Assembly: GCF_000715075.1 (NCBI RefSeq)
Contig: NC_134087.1
Coordinates: forward strand, 158,211,436-158,275,435
DNA from: Nicotiana tabacum
Lineage: Eukaryota > Streptophyta > Magnoliopsida > Solanales > Solanaceae
Reading direction: 5' to 3'
DNA: 64,000 nucleotides
In this document: in pieces, positions 47,356 to 58,025 of the stretch
How the letters are laid out: every line of letters begins with the position of its first letter
Position numbering within the stretch: position 1 is the first letter of the stretch
The notes under the pieces: generated by a model
Database searches by the model: none
What the model was told of the DNA's origin: nothing
Seen by the model: only the letters and a program-made list of their open reading frames with translations
Position numbers and translations under genes: made by a program

Positions 47356-48322
47356 CTATATAAGAATTTAAATTATATTTAAAATTTTCTAATTTGTTTC
47401 TCGGAATTATGTCAATTGTTTATATTTTTTTAGTTTTATCTATTATAACGGTTTTAAATACGTATATCTTATTTATATAGTATAACTTAGATCATTAATA
47501 TTTTAAAAGCTTTCTCTTCTCAAAGATCAAATAAGTCTTATCATTACGTATAGATCTACTACTGAAATTATTTAATTGCATGTTTTTTCTTCTTTTTTTG
47601 ATTCCTTGTTCATGTTATTGCATTACCCATAACTTAGAGTTGTTCATATTATAGTCCACAACTCTCATTAATAGATGAATTTAGTTTTTCTTTTTCTTGT
47701 AATAAAAATTATATTCATTTATTTTTTATTCTACTGCTCAAATTAATATTTAAATTTATCAATAATATTTTTGAGTATCATTTATTTATTATCTTCATTT
47801 TATATTTTAGCCTTTAAAATACTTGTTTAAAATTCAAAAAACTTAGTGTAAAACAGACATGTTGGTTTATCCATTATGAAATAAATAATTATTAAATATA
47901 GATACATTCTGAACTTTAGGTTAAAAGCTTAAAATATATTTATCTTCAACTCATTAAAAAGTATTGAATTTTTACAATAAATTAAAATTACACATTAAAT
48001 TATGGTAGGATATATTCTTCTCACTCGATATTAGAAAAGGAATCAAAATACTATTGATATCAAAATTCTTTACTTTCCAAATAAAAAATTACAGTTATCT
48101 AATATTAGTAGAATGATTGAACTTTATTTTTTTAAAAGAATTCTTATTTCAATTTAATTTCAATAAATGAAATTTTATATATAGTTCTTAAGTGATATTT
48201 TCTTATTTGACAATCTCCCACAATCTTAAATTTAAGATTGCTAAGTGGTTTTATAGTAGTTTGTCACTTGGCTTAACCACAATGCAAACTTTCTTGCTTT
48301 AATATATATATATAGATATAGA

Positions 48323-49234
48323 TAGTAGCAAAACCTCATTTTTAATTAAGTACAATTAATTTTTATAATTAAAAACTTAATAGTAACTTAGACTAGTATT
48401 TTATATGTAAATTAAAAAAATTTAAACCTAGGAACTGAATATTTATTTTTCACATGTCAAACTTCATTTTTTCTTGTGAAACAAGAAAAATAAATTATCG
48501 ATGAAAAAGTATAATATAATATAAAAATAATTTGCTTAAGCGGTGAGGCAAAAAGGAGGATTAATTATTTTTTTTACCATGTTTTAACTTTAGAGCAACT
48601 TTGTAAAGAGGTTTCAAAAATGGATTGAAGAGAAACGAAATCAAATCGATTCAAGAGATCAACGTTAATTATGTCTAGCGTAGCTTAGTTTTGGAAAAAA
48701 AAAATCAAAAATGAATCGATGCAAAAATACATATTAGTTTCTAAATTAATGTGAGTATGTATAAAGTTATTATTTATTTATTAATTTCTATTGCGTGCCT
48801 CGCATGTGTAGTCTAGCAATTGTTCTAAAATTTTATTTAAAAGAGATAATCTTTTAATATAATGCATAACTTATAAATAAAAGTCAAAGCTTGCAAAAAG
48901 TGCAAATTCTAGTTGTTGTAGGTTGTATTATGGAAAAATGACATTGTATAGCCGCTGTAAAAATAATAGCCGAAAAATATACAAAATTTGCATATTTTTG
49001 TATATATATCCATTTTGTATATTATATACAAAAATTATACAAATTTTATATATTTTTTCAGCTACCAAATATAAATAGTTTATGACGTGGGTTAAAGTGA
49101 TAATACCCCTATTATGGAAAAATGCCTTTCATTCTTTCTTTGTTGAACTTTTTCGAAGGAGGAAAGGAAGCTAATACCGACATGAGATTTTGTGCCATAA
49201 TCTATTTATATCTATATCTATATTTATATCTATA
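48323..49234. other. AT-rich DNA with a MITE-like segment
   Basis: The stretch 48940-49105 holds inverted TATACAAAATT-type segments around 49015 and can fold on itself, resembling a short MITE. Its ends are not defined. The rest shows nothing recognised. Confidence 0.4.
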
Positions 49235-49310
49235 TCTATACTATATTAAAAGCACGAAGGCCCTTAGCGAAATGTTGTTCTTCTTTTTTACCTTTCTAAA
49301 ATAGAGTTTA
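49235..49310 (+). mobile_element. Helitron-like 5' terminus, plus strand
   Basis: TCTATACTATATTAAAAGCA then CGAAGGCCCTTAGCG. This matches the TC...TATTAAAAG pattern of Helitron starts seen twice elsewhere in the window. No matching hairpin plus CTRR end was found in the following 2 kb, so the extent is unknown. Confidence 0.35.
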
Positions 49311-50265
49311 CACTGCACAATATAGTCATTTTAATTATTTTCTTAATACTTAGGAATATATATTTATTTATTTTTCTAATATTTAGGATTAAATTTGTAT
49401 ATTTATTAGGAAAACTATTTGTTTTAGGACAGCATAACCTATTTTAAGTGTGTTCTCGCTAGGATTCATATGCAAACTTCCAATCCCTACTATCCTATAG
49501 CGTGAAACTTTTCTCTCCATAAACCCTAAGAAGCCTTCTAAAACATCACGACATAGCATAATTAATCTTAATTCTGAAAAAATAAAATTCACACATGTTA
49601 GATAGACATAATTAACTTCATTATTAAGAGCAATTTCTTCCTTTTAGATACTAATAAATCCAAATATATCATGAACCCTAAACAGCGAGCATTTTTTTTT
49701 TTTTTGAAATAAATATTCTCAAAGATTAAAAATAATAGTTGATGTTCTAGAAAATAATTCTATCTAAAAACTTATCAAAAAACAAGTATAACAAAAAACA
49801 TAAATATTTAACACATCTAACAACCTAAAAGTTTGTAGAATGAGTTATATACAGTTAATTTTCACATAACTAAAGTTGATCGAAATATTAACTTTTATAC
49901 CTATTAAAAATTAAATTATTTTTTCGAAAATAAATCTTCATTCAATTATTTTTACATATTTATATTGAAGAATTTGCCTAATATTTAGAACTTTAAATTC
50001 AACAAAAATTTAAATAAAATTCTACTGATAATTTTGAATGGAATTTGATTTAAGGTCTATATTCACACGAAGAAACTTTTTGAAATGAAATGTTATCACA
50101 TTATAATATGTTTTTTCATTGTAAGTATACACATAAGTTTAATCTTTTTTCTTTAAACAATGTCATAATTTACTCATCAGTAATTGTCTACCATAGGAGT
50201 GAGTCGGCTACATATAAAAAAAGATATAGATTTGGGATCAACATATAGAGATATTTACTATGTAT
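49311..50265. other. AT-rich DNA without recognised genes
   Basis: Only short ORFs and poly-T runs. No inverted termini or coding similarity seen. Confidence 0.5.
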
Positions 50266-52817
50266 TGTCTCGGGAAATGCAGCTCACCTAAGTCTCCGTA
50301 TCAACCATGCTGCTATGCTCACTAGGCCACTAGAAATGCATGTGCCTGTACAACAAAAATGCACAGAAGTGTAGTATGAGTACGAAAACAAAGTGTACCC
50401 AGTGAGTATCCCGTCTATTCTCGAAGGTAGAGATGAGAGGTCGACTTCGACACTTACTAGTGGTCCAATAATGTTATATCAATAATATATTAAATCGTGG
50501 ATTTTAATAAACATGATTGTAATTCGATGGGTTGAAGCAAGTAAACAATTCTTTCTTTTATAGGAAATTTCCAAATTCCTTTTCATCATTTATACAAATA
50601 TTCTTAAGCCGGGAAGAGGCAATAACAACTTCAATAAGTTTCAAGGCAAGCAATACAGGCATGCACAAATCATGCCGAGGTCGTACAGCCCGATCCAACA
50701 GAAATGTAAAATGTGCACTGCCAAGGGTCGAACGGCGCGAACCATAGATGCATCTATTACCCCACTCGCGAATCCTCCATGCGACGCAGTCAACATAAAA
50801 TAAACAAACACCCTACTCGCGAAGCATACATGCGACGCAGGTAACATAGAAATATATGTTCAAACAGTCATTAAGAATTTATCGGGGAACATTTATCCAA
50901 ATAAAAGCCAATTCTCTTTTAATGATTTAAGAAAATGAAGTTTAATCCTTTTAGAAATTCATTTACCAATTCGATAGGATTTAAGCAATTCAACTGCCAG
51001 CAAGGTTACATATATTCCAAGTATAGCATGCTTTTGGGTCCTAGACTACCCGGACTTACACATATTAGTAGCTACGCACGGACTCTCGTCACCTCGTGCG
51101 TACGTAGCCCCCACAAATAGGAGCATATAACTAATTATTTCACCAATGGGGACAATTCCCTATTATAAGGTTAGAAAGGAGACTCACCTCGCTCGGAAGA
51201 TCCATAACCGGCATTCCACACCCTTCCAAAAACTCAAATCGATGCACAATGCTCCAAAGCTAGCCAATAATTATGCAAATCCATTAATATATGCTCAATT
51301 ACTCATAACGATCCAATTTATAACAATTCCTAACCTCGATCGAAAAGTTGACAAATACGCCCTCGGGCCCACGTGCCCGAATTCCAAAATTCTTTTTTTT
51401 AAAGATAAACTTTACCCATAACCTCACAAACTCAAATATATAATTTACTCTCAATTTCATACCCTGGTCAAATTCCAAGAATATCAATTTTCTAGCTTTT
51501 CCCTCAAATCCCAAGTTTCTACCAATTTTCATGCTCAAATCCGTACATAATCAATGTATTTAACTCAAGATAGGTGGGGGATATCTTACCTTATCGTTGA
51601 TGATGAAAATCCCCTCTTGAAACCCTCCAAGAATCGCCCAAGCCAAGAAAATATGAGAGAAAATGGCCAAGACCCTGATTTTTAAAACACCCACTGCCTC
51701 CAGCACTTTCCACACCTGCGGTCTCTTGACCGCTTCTGCGGTTCCGCAGGTGAGAGACCAATTACCGCTTATGCGGTCCGATTCCGCTTTTGTGCCCTCT
51801 CCACCGCAGACGCGGTTCCGCATCTACGGTCAAACGACTGCATCTGCGGTCCCAACTCTCTTTCGCCAATACCGCACCTGCGACCATAGGGCCGCTTCTA
51901 CGACTCCGCACCTACGGCCCTAGTCTCACAGGTGCGGTTACACCAGCAACCAGCAACTTCGCCTCTTCTTCAAACTCCAAATTCGATCCGTTAACCATCT
52001 GGAATCCACCCGATGCCCCCGGGACCCCAACCAATCATACCAACCAGTCCCAAAACATAATACGGACTTGCTCGAGGCCTCATATCACATCAAACAACGC
52101 TACATTCAAGAATCAACCTCCAATCCAAGCTTTATGAACTTCAAAATTTCATACTTCTACTTTCGATGTTTAAACCTATCAATTCACGCCCAATTGACTT
52201 CGAATTTTGCACACAAATCATATTCGACATTACGGACCTACTCCAACTTTCAGAATAGGATTCTGGCTCCTATATCAAAAAGTCAACTCTCGGTCAAACT
52301 TCCCAAAAACTTTCAAATTTCTATCTTTAGCCAAATGACTTCAAAATGACCTACGGACCTCCGAATTCACTTCCGATCGCGCTCCCAACCCCACAATCAC
52401 CATACGGAGGTATTCCAAGACTCGGAATCCCAAACAAACATCGATAACACTGGAATGCACTTCAACCCAAACTTATGAAATTCTTTCAAAAATGCTAACT
52501 CCCACAATAGGTGCCGAAACGTTCCGGGGTCTTCCAAAATCCGGTCCGGACATACGCCCAAGTCTGAAATCATCATACGAACCTGCTGAAACCTTCAAAT
52601 CCCGATTCCGAGGTTGTTTACTTAAATATCCAACCTTAGTCAATTCTTTCAACTTAAAGCTTCCGAAATGAGAATTCTCTTTCCAAATCAACTCCGAATT
52701 TCCCGGAATTCAATTCTGATGATGCGTACAAGTCATCATACCTTAAGTGAAGCTGTTCATGGCCTCAAACCGCCGAAAAACATGCTAAAGCTCAAAACGA
52801 CCAGTCGGGTCGTTACA
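50266..52817 (-). mobile_element. Minus-strand gypsy LTR D, likely solo
   Basis: On the minus strand it starts TGTAACGACCCGACTGGTCG at 52817, the same type of head as LTR E (TGTGACGACCCGGCCAG). It then matches LTRs A and E in content. A TGCGG-rich stretch lies at 51710-51930, and a CACTCGCGAA/GCGACGCAG repeat at 50760-50845. The 3' terminus toward 50266 is not clear, so it is truncated or mutated there. No primer site, polypurine tract or internal coding adjoins it. Confidence 0.7.
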
Positions 52818-53852
52818 GTTTGAAAGGACGAACACTGTTCTAGGTGGTTGTACGAAAGGTTTTAAGCGTTGTACTCTCAACATTGCGAACTCTTCTAAGG
52901 TTAAATTGATAATAATTATATTCTAAGTTTTAAAGACTATTATTGATATGCTATAAACACACATCTTGCTTTTTTTGATACTCTACTATGGTCATTGTCG
53001 AATACAATTCCCTTTTCTTCTACTTCTCTATCTAACTAATATGTTTCTCCTTTTCGAGAGTTTCTCAAATATTTTCTAATTCACTCTCCGATGTTCACTA
53101 ATTCAAAGTGTGAACTTTGTTTTGGTGAGTTTTTCTTTGCATCTGTTTTATTGTTTGTTGCACCTTTTTCGTTGCTAATCGCTATCTGCTGGATATATGT
53201 TAGTTTCCTATATTCTCTCTCTCACACACATTCTGTCTCACTCACTTTTTAGGTTCTTTTTGGCAGTTTATTGTTAGATTTTCTACATGCATGTTAGTAA
53301 TTTGGTATGATATTCTCATACATGTCTGGTATTTGATCCTTAGTGCAACAGAGATTGAAGATTGTTTTCCCTGATTACATTTTGCGTCTCTAACTTATAT
53401 TTTATGCAGGTGATTCAATCCTCACAAATCAGTAATCTTTAGGAGATTTATTTTGCTGGCGATTTCTTCCCATCTTTATTCACATATTAGTTAGACCTGC
53501 TAGAATTTGGGAGAAACGAATGATGGGCGAGTGAGTAACATTAATTGAGATTTTTATGCTATTAATATCTGTTATTATTTCTAATGTATGGATTGAGTTT
53601 GTTTTTGTAATTCAGTTGTTTACTGTTGAAGAACCAGACATTCAATTATTGGAAACCATCAACTTACTTTCTTTAACTCTATATAATTCCTTTTGTAATT
53701 TGATTCGGCGAGTTAACTGTATGTTTTTTTTTCAATTTCTCGAAGGATCAGAGTCGATGCTAAAATGATGTTCTTTAGAAAGTAGTTTCAGTGGGATATT
53801 GTTCATGTGAGTGATTATTTTGACTTTGTCCCGTGAGTAATTATTCCAAATT
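52818..53852. other. Unassigned DNA
   Basis: AT-rich with microsatellite-like CTCTCTCAC near 53215. It could be the non-coding part of an older transposon that carried the RPA-like fragment that follows. Nothing firm. Confidence 0.4.
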
Positions 53853-53960
53853 GATCTTACCGATGAAAGTGGGTTAACAATCGCTACAATTTCTGGTGAT
53901 CTTGGAGAAAAGTGGCTTTCAATGACAGCTTAAGAAATCTACCCAACAATTTTCGTCAAG
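53853..53960 (+). pseudogene. Possible RPA-like OB-fold fragment
   Basis: Plus-strand reading DLTDESGLTIATISGDLGEK then WLSMTA, a stop, and EIYPTIFVK. The arrangement (GxxxATISG-x-LxEK-x-L-x-MTA-x-x-IY) resembles the third DNA-binding domain of replication protein A, fragments of which are common in plant Helitrons and as pseudogenes. Only 36 codons fit, and one stop is present. Neighbouring exons were not identified. Confidence is low because the match is from memory. Confidence 0.35.
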
Positions 53961-55943
53961 GTATATATTCAACCAATTATACATTTTATCTACTAAAATT
54001 TCAGTACCTATAAATTTAGAATTATTCATGGCTACTTCATTTGTAGATGATGTTAGTTTGATAGCTAAAATATTCATCTTTAATTGGTTGATCAATTCTT
54101 TTTTATATTTCTGACTTAATTTAGCAGTCAAACAAGTTCTACGGAGCAGGGCTTTGCATTTCTTTAGCTACTTTGAGATTTTTTGGTATCTTCCAATTGG
54201 GGGATATAATTAATACTTTGGGGAATCAAAGTATTCTTATTTTTTATATATGCTTTTTATAGCTTTCTTCTCCTACTCTTTATAGCTAAAGAACTTGAAT
54301 TGTTTCATCTTCAGATGAAGATCATATGCGTTAAGCATATCCAAGAACAACTATCAGGCCAATTGTTTCAAAGTCAATTTTAAAAAATCAGTCTGGAGAA
54401 ATTATGACAATATGCATGTCAGACTATTGGGTTTATCTTATGTTGAAAAAGGAATATATGTTTCTAACAAGTGCTGGTGAAAGAAACAAAAGGAAATGAA
54501 GTTTCGAAGCACAGTTGAACATAAAATGGAAGAAGCAGCTATAAAACCTGAAACTATAGGTGTGCTGCTGAAACTAGAACTACGAACAAGAATATATAAC
54601 AGGTAAGTCCTGTTTAGTATTTTTAGTTCAAAATTCTTGCTTAGCCAAACTTGAGCTTATGAAGCTTGATTATCATGTGAATTCTTAGATACAATGTTTG
54701 TAATAACCTCTAATGTAGTCAAATCTTTAGCTATTCTTTATCCAGTACAACTATCTTAAAATCCTTCTGATTTTTCTGACTATTATTTTGAAAACTTAGA
54801 ATTAGTTTCCTCTACATCCAAAATGGAGCACTTGAGTAGGAAAATTCGTTCATATTGCCTGAGGTGCAAGATAGTAAAATTAGGAAAAATTTAAATAAAA
54901 GACAAAAATACCTAGAAGTTTATTTTTATTTGTCTGCAACTTTTGATAAGATAAAGGAATTCACGAGCATGGATATATTGACTCCTTGAATAAAAGGAAA
55001 AAAAATCCTGCAAGTGCACATATGAGTTTTATCACATTTTGCACATGCCTATGGTTTCTAATGTTTCCGTTTGATGTGGATTTTCCATTGGAAGGATTGC
55101 CCAGTAAGCTTTCAATTTTATTGCAGCCTCATGATTATGATGATATTGTTCTAGATACAGCATGGCTTGAGCTCTTCACATGCCATATCAGAAGATATAT
55201 GAATGTTTAAACAGTCATTTGTTCTTATTTATTTCACTCCGGTAAATTTGGTAAGATCAATAGTAGATGTCACCAAGTCATCTGTTCTATTTTGGATGTT
55301 TCTGTTATGTGAATACAAAACTAATACTACTAAATATCAGTACCACTATTAATTTTTTTTAGTAGTTTTAGCACTTATGAAAAAATATTTTACCTCATGT
55401 TAAAGAGTGTGAAGAGTTTCAAATGTGATCTTCATGAGCTTTTTTTTGGATAAAATAAATTTAAAAAATAGACTATGCTTGAGGAATCAAGTGAAAAAAA
55501 CTAAAAGAAATTGAAGAAAATTAAAAGAAAATGGGTGGAGGGAACAAGGTTAGTGGGAGCATCCGAGCATGGCTGATAGTGAAAGAGGTGGCTGGAAAAG
55601 AGGAGGAGAAAACAGAGTAAGAAGAAATGAAAACCAAAAAGAACTAAAGGGGAAAAAGAGAGGTATTTTTGTATTTATAAATTTTGTATGCTTGGTATCC
55701 GCATTACTTCAGAAAGAACTTTAGCCAATTAGCCACTACTGAGTTTCTCTTTTCAGTTGTTGAGTTGAGTATGACTATTTCCTCTGAATTTTGAATAGAT
55801 GTAGTCCCTGACAATAGCTTCCTAATTACCTTCTTTTTGCATTCTACTTTATGATTTTCCGTGATAGGAAGCACCTACATTATATTGGGATAATAGTTCT
55901 TCTATCACCTTGTACTGCACTCCGGATGCAAAGATATAAACTC
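53961..55943. other. Unassigned DNA, possibly pseudogene-derived
   Basis: Short ORFs only. The stretch near 54300-54560 is of moderately coding-like composition and could be more of the RPA-like relic, but frames are broken and I cannot assign it. Confidence 0.35.
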
Positions 55944-57170
55944 TAGCGGTGGACATAAAATTCGAAAAACCGAATTTCGAACCGAACCGAATTAATTCGG
56001 TATTTCGGTTTCTATTTTTTTGGTATTTCGGTTCAATTCGGTACTAAATTTTTGGTATTTCGGTATAACGGTTCGGTACTCGGTATTAGGATCTTGACAA
56101 TTCGGTATACCGAAATATCGAAAATTTTAAAAATCATGTAGGAGACTAGGAGTAGACTGCCCAGTGCCCAACGGTGGAGCTCAACCCAAAAGCCAAAATT
56201 TTAATTTTTGGAGCCCAACCCAATAATGAATAACCCAATAACCCAAAAGTCTTTCACTTTCTTACCCTCTTGTCTTACCCCCATACCCTAGTTTACCCTA
56301 ACATCCTGAGAAACTTACGAACGACTGAGAAACCTAAGAAGTAAGAACGAACGACTCCTTACTGAAAAACTCATAGATCGGTTGTCCGCTGTCGCCTGTG
56401 AGATCGCCAGATCGGCTTTGGCCTGTGAGAACTGATATCGGCTGTCAACTCTTCAAATCAAGACTTCAACAGGTTCATAACTTTTCAATTTTTTATTCTC
56501 CAATCTTTATTTTTTTTGCACTAATTTGTTCTGGAATTGATACTTCTCTGCTTTGCTTATGTTGTGAATACGAGTGACTCATTTTGATGACATTGTTTGC
56601 TAGTTTGTGTGGTTTTTATTACGTTCTTGAATTCTTTTTTATAAGTCCTTTGCTATGTTTATTTGTTTAATTTATTTATCATTATGTTCGTACCTATCAA
56701 AAAAGGAAGTTTGTTGCTATGTTTATCGGATGTTTTATATGCAGAAGATTTTTATTTCAATTTTTTTTTTTGGGATTTGATGATGAAAGAGATAAGGTAG
56801 GGAAGTGTTAGGGCCAAAATTAACAACTAGTAAAAAATAAAAAACTTGTGCAAGTTCTTCTTTTTTTCAAATGATCCCGGAATTAATGTGTAGGCATATC
56901 TAGAAATTAGCCAGATCTAACAACAGATTTGAGAATTAAACATCAAATTTGTCATGAAGCTTACCCAATCTTCATTGGTTATCAGTTACTTTGTTATATC
57001 TGCTTTGGCTATCTGTTTTGCAAACACTTGTCTACCTTCCAAGAAACTTGCTTTATTTGAATAGAAGAATATGTAAAATGAAGAATGCCTTTATATGTGT
57101 TTAACAGAAATAGAGGCAGCAAACAAAGATTAACAGAAGGAAAGTTCTTTGACAAGAAATTTGCTCCCTA

Positions 57171-57314
57171 AAAGAAGATAACGGAGAAGTTCACAAAGTA
57201 GAGTGCAAGCATTGTAGTCAAGTCTATAATGTTCATCCTAAGAGGAATGGAACATCTGGTTTAAGGAAGCATATTAGGCGTTGTCTTCAGCGTCTTCCTG
57301 GAATCTGTATTTAA
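57171..57314 (+). pseudogene. hAT transposase BED-type zinc finger remnant
   Basis: Codons from 57171 read KEDNGEVHKVECKHCSQVYN, then GTSGLRKHIRRC, ending in a stop at 57312. The C-x2-C...H-x4-C spacing (CKHC and LRKHIRRC) is the BED zinc finger that starts plant hAT transposases. An upstream frame shift breaks the link to FAP. No downstream transposase exon was found in the window. Confidence 0.7.
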
Positions 57315-57339
57315 GAATTAGAGTCTGCTGCTACTGTTA

Positions 57340-57740
57340 ATTCTGTTATTTTGTTGTTTTTGTTGCACTGCTGGTACTGTTAGACTAATTCTGCATTTCT
57401 GCTATTGTTTGCACTGCTGGTAGCCTGGTACTGTTAGACTAATTCTGCATTTCTGCTACTGTTAAAATTTGTTGCTAGTTGCTACTGTTATTACTGTTGT
57501 TCTGTTAATGCTGCTACTGTTAAGTCAGCACGTTATTTTAATATTTTTAGTGCCATCAATGATCAATGTTGAATGTTCAGATGTTGTGGAATTAAATGGG
57601 TGTGAGGCTGTTGAATGTTCAGCTCCTGGCACCTGCTGCCAATATATTTGTTGAATGTTCTTAAATGTTGAATGTTCAGCTCCTGCTGGAACCAAATGGA
57701 ATCAATTTTGAATGTTCTGCTGCCAATATATTTGTTCTAT
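57340..57740 (+). repeat. Two short tandem arrays after the BED remnant
   Basis: The first array (57365-57480) repeats GGTACTGTTAGACTAATTCT then GCATTTCTGCTACTGTT with a period of about 62. The second (57560-57740) repeats TTGAATGTTCAGCTCCTG and CTGCCAATATATTTGTT with a period near 95. Both are degenerate. Confidence 0.65.
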
Positions 57741-58025
57741 AAATTTGTTTATCTAGCATTTTCAAGAAAGAGAGGAGATCAAATTTCATGTAATTTGATG
57801 ATCTTAAATGACTGTCGGTTCAGCTCCTGCTGCATATTATTAAGTCGAAAGCCTTGCGGCAAGTTTCCTTTTGACAAGATTTTATATTGAAAAAGACTAC
57901 TGCACCTGTGCTCAAATAATATTATCTACTTAAAAGAATGGCCAAGGGCTGATTGTTTCTTTGAGCCTCTATATTATAGAAAGGAGGCTCATGTGTAGTA
58001 GGAAGATACAAATTACATAGATAAC

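Larger units (their letters stand above)
45706..48322 (-). mobile_element. Candidate non-autonomous Helitron adjoining the PAT1 promoter
   Basis: On the minus strand the element starts TCTATATCTATATATATA at 48322, preceded by A. It ends CTAG at 45709-45706, followed by T, the A^T insertion site expected for Helitrons. A short hairpin (CCGCAC, loop ATT, GTACGG, one mismatch) ends 8 bases before CTAG. The TATATTAAAGCAAGAA and GCCAAGTGACAAAC motifs near the 5' end recur at 9431-9850. The inside is AT-rich and has no Rep/helicase coding. Length 2617 bases. Confidence 0.6.
55944..57900 (+). mobile_element. Left part of a hAT element with a BED zinc-finger remnant
   Basis: TAGCGGTGGACATAAAATTC at 55944 resembles a hAT terminus. 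It is followed by dense subterminal repeats of TTCGGTATTTCGGTT in both orientations (55970-56130), then a leader-like region and a BED-finger segment at 57171. Repeat-rich DNA follows. The right terminus and its target duplication were not found, and most of the transposase (the RNase H-like core) is missing. The right boundary here is approximate. Confidence 0.6.
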
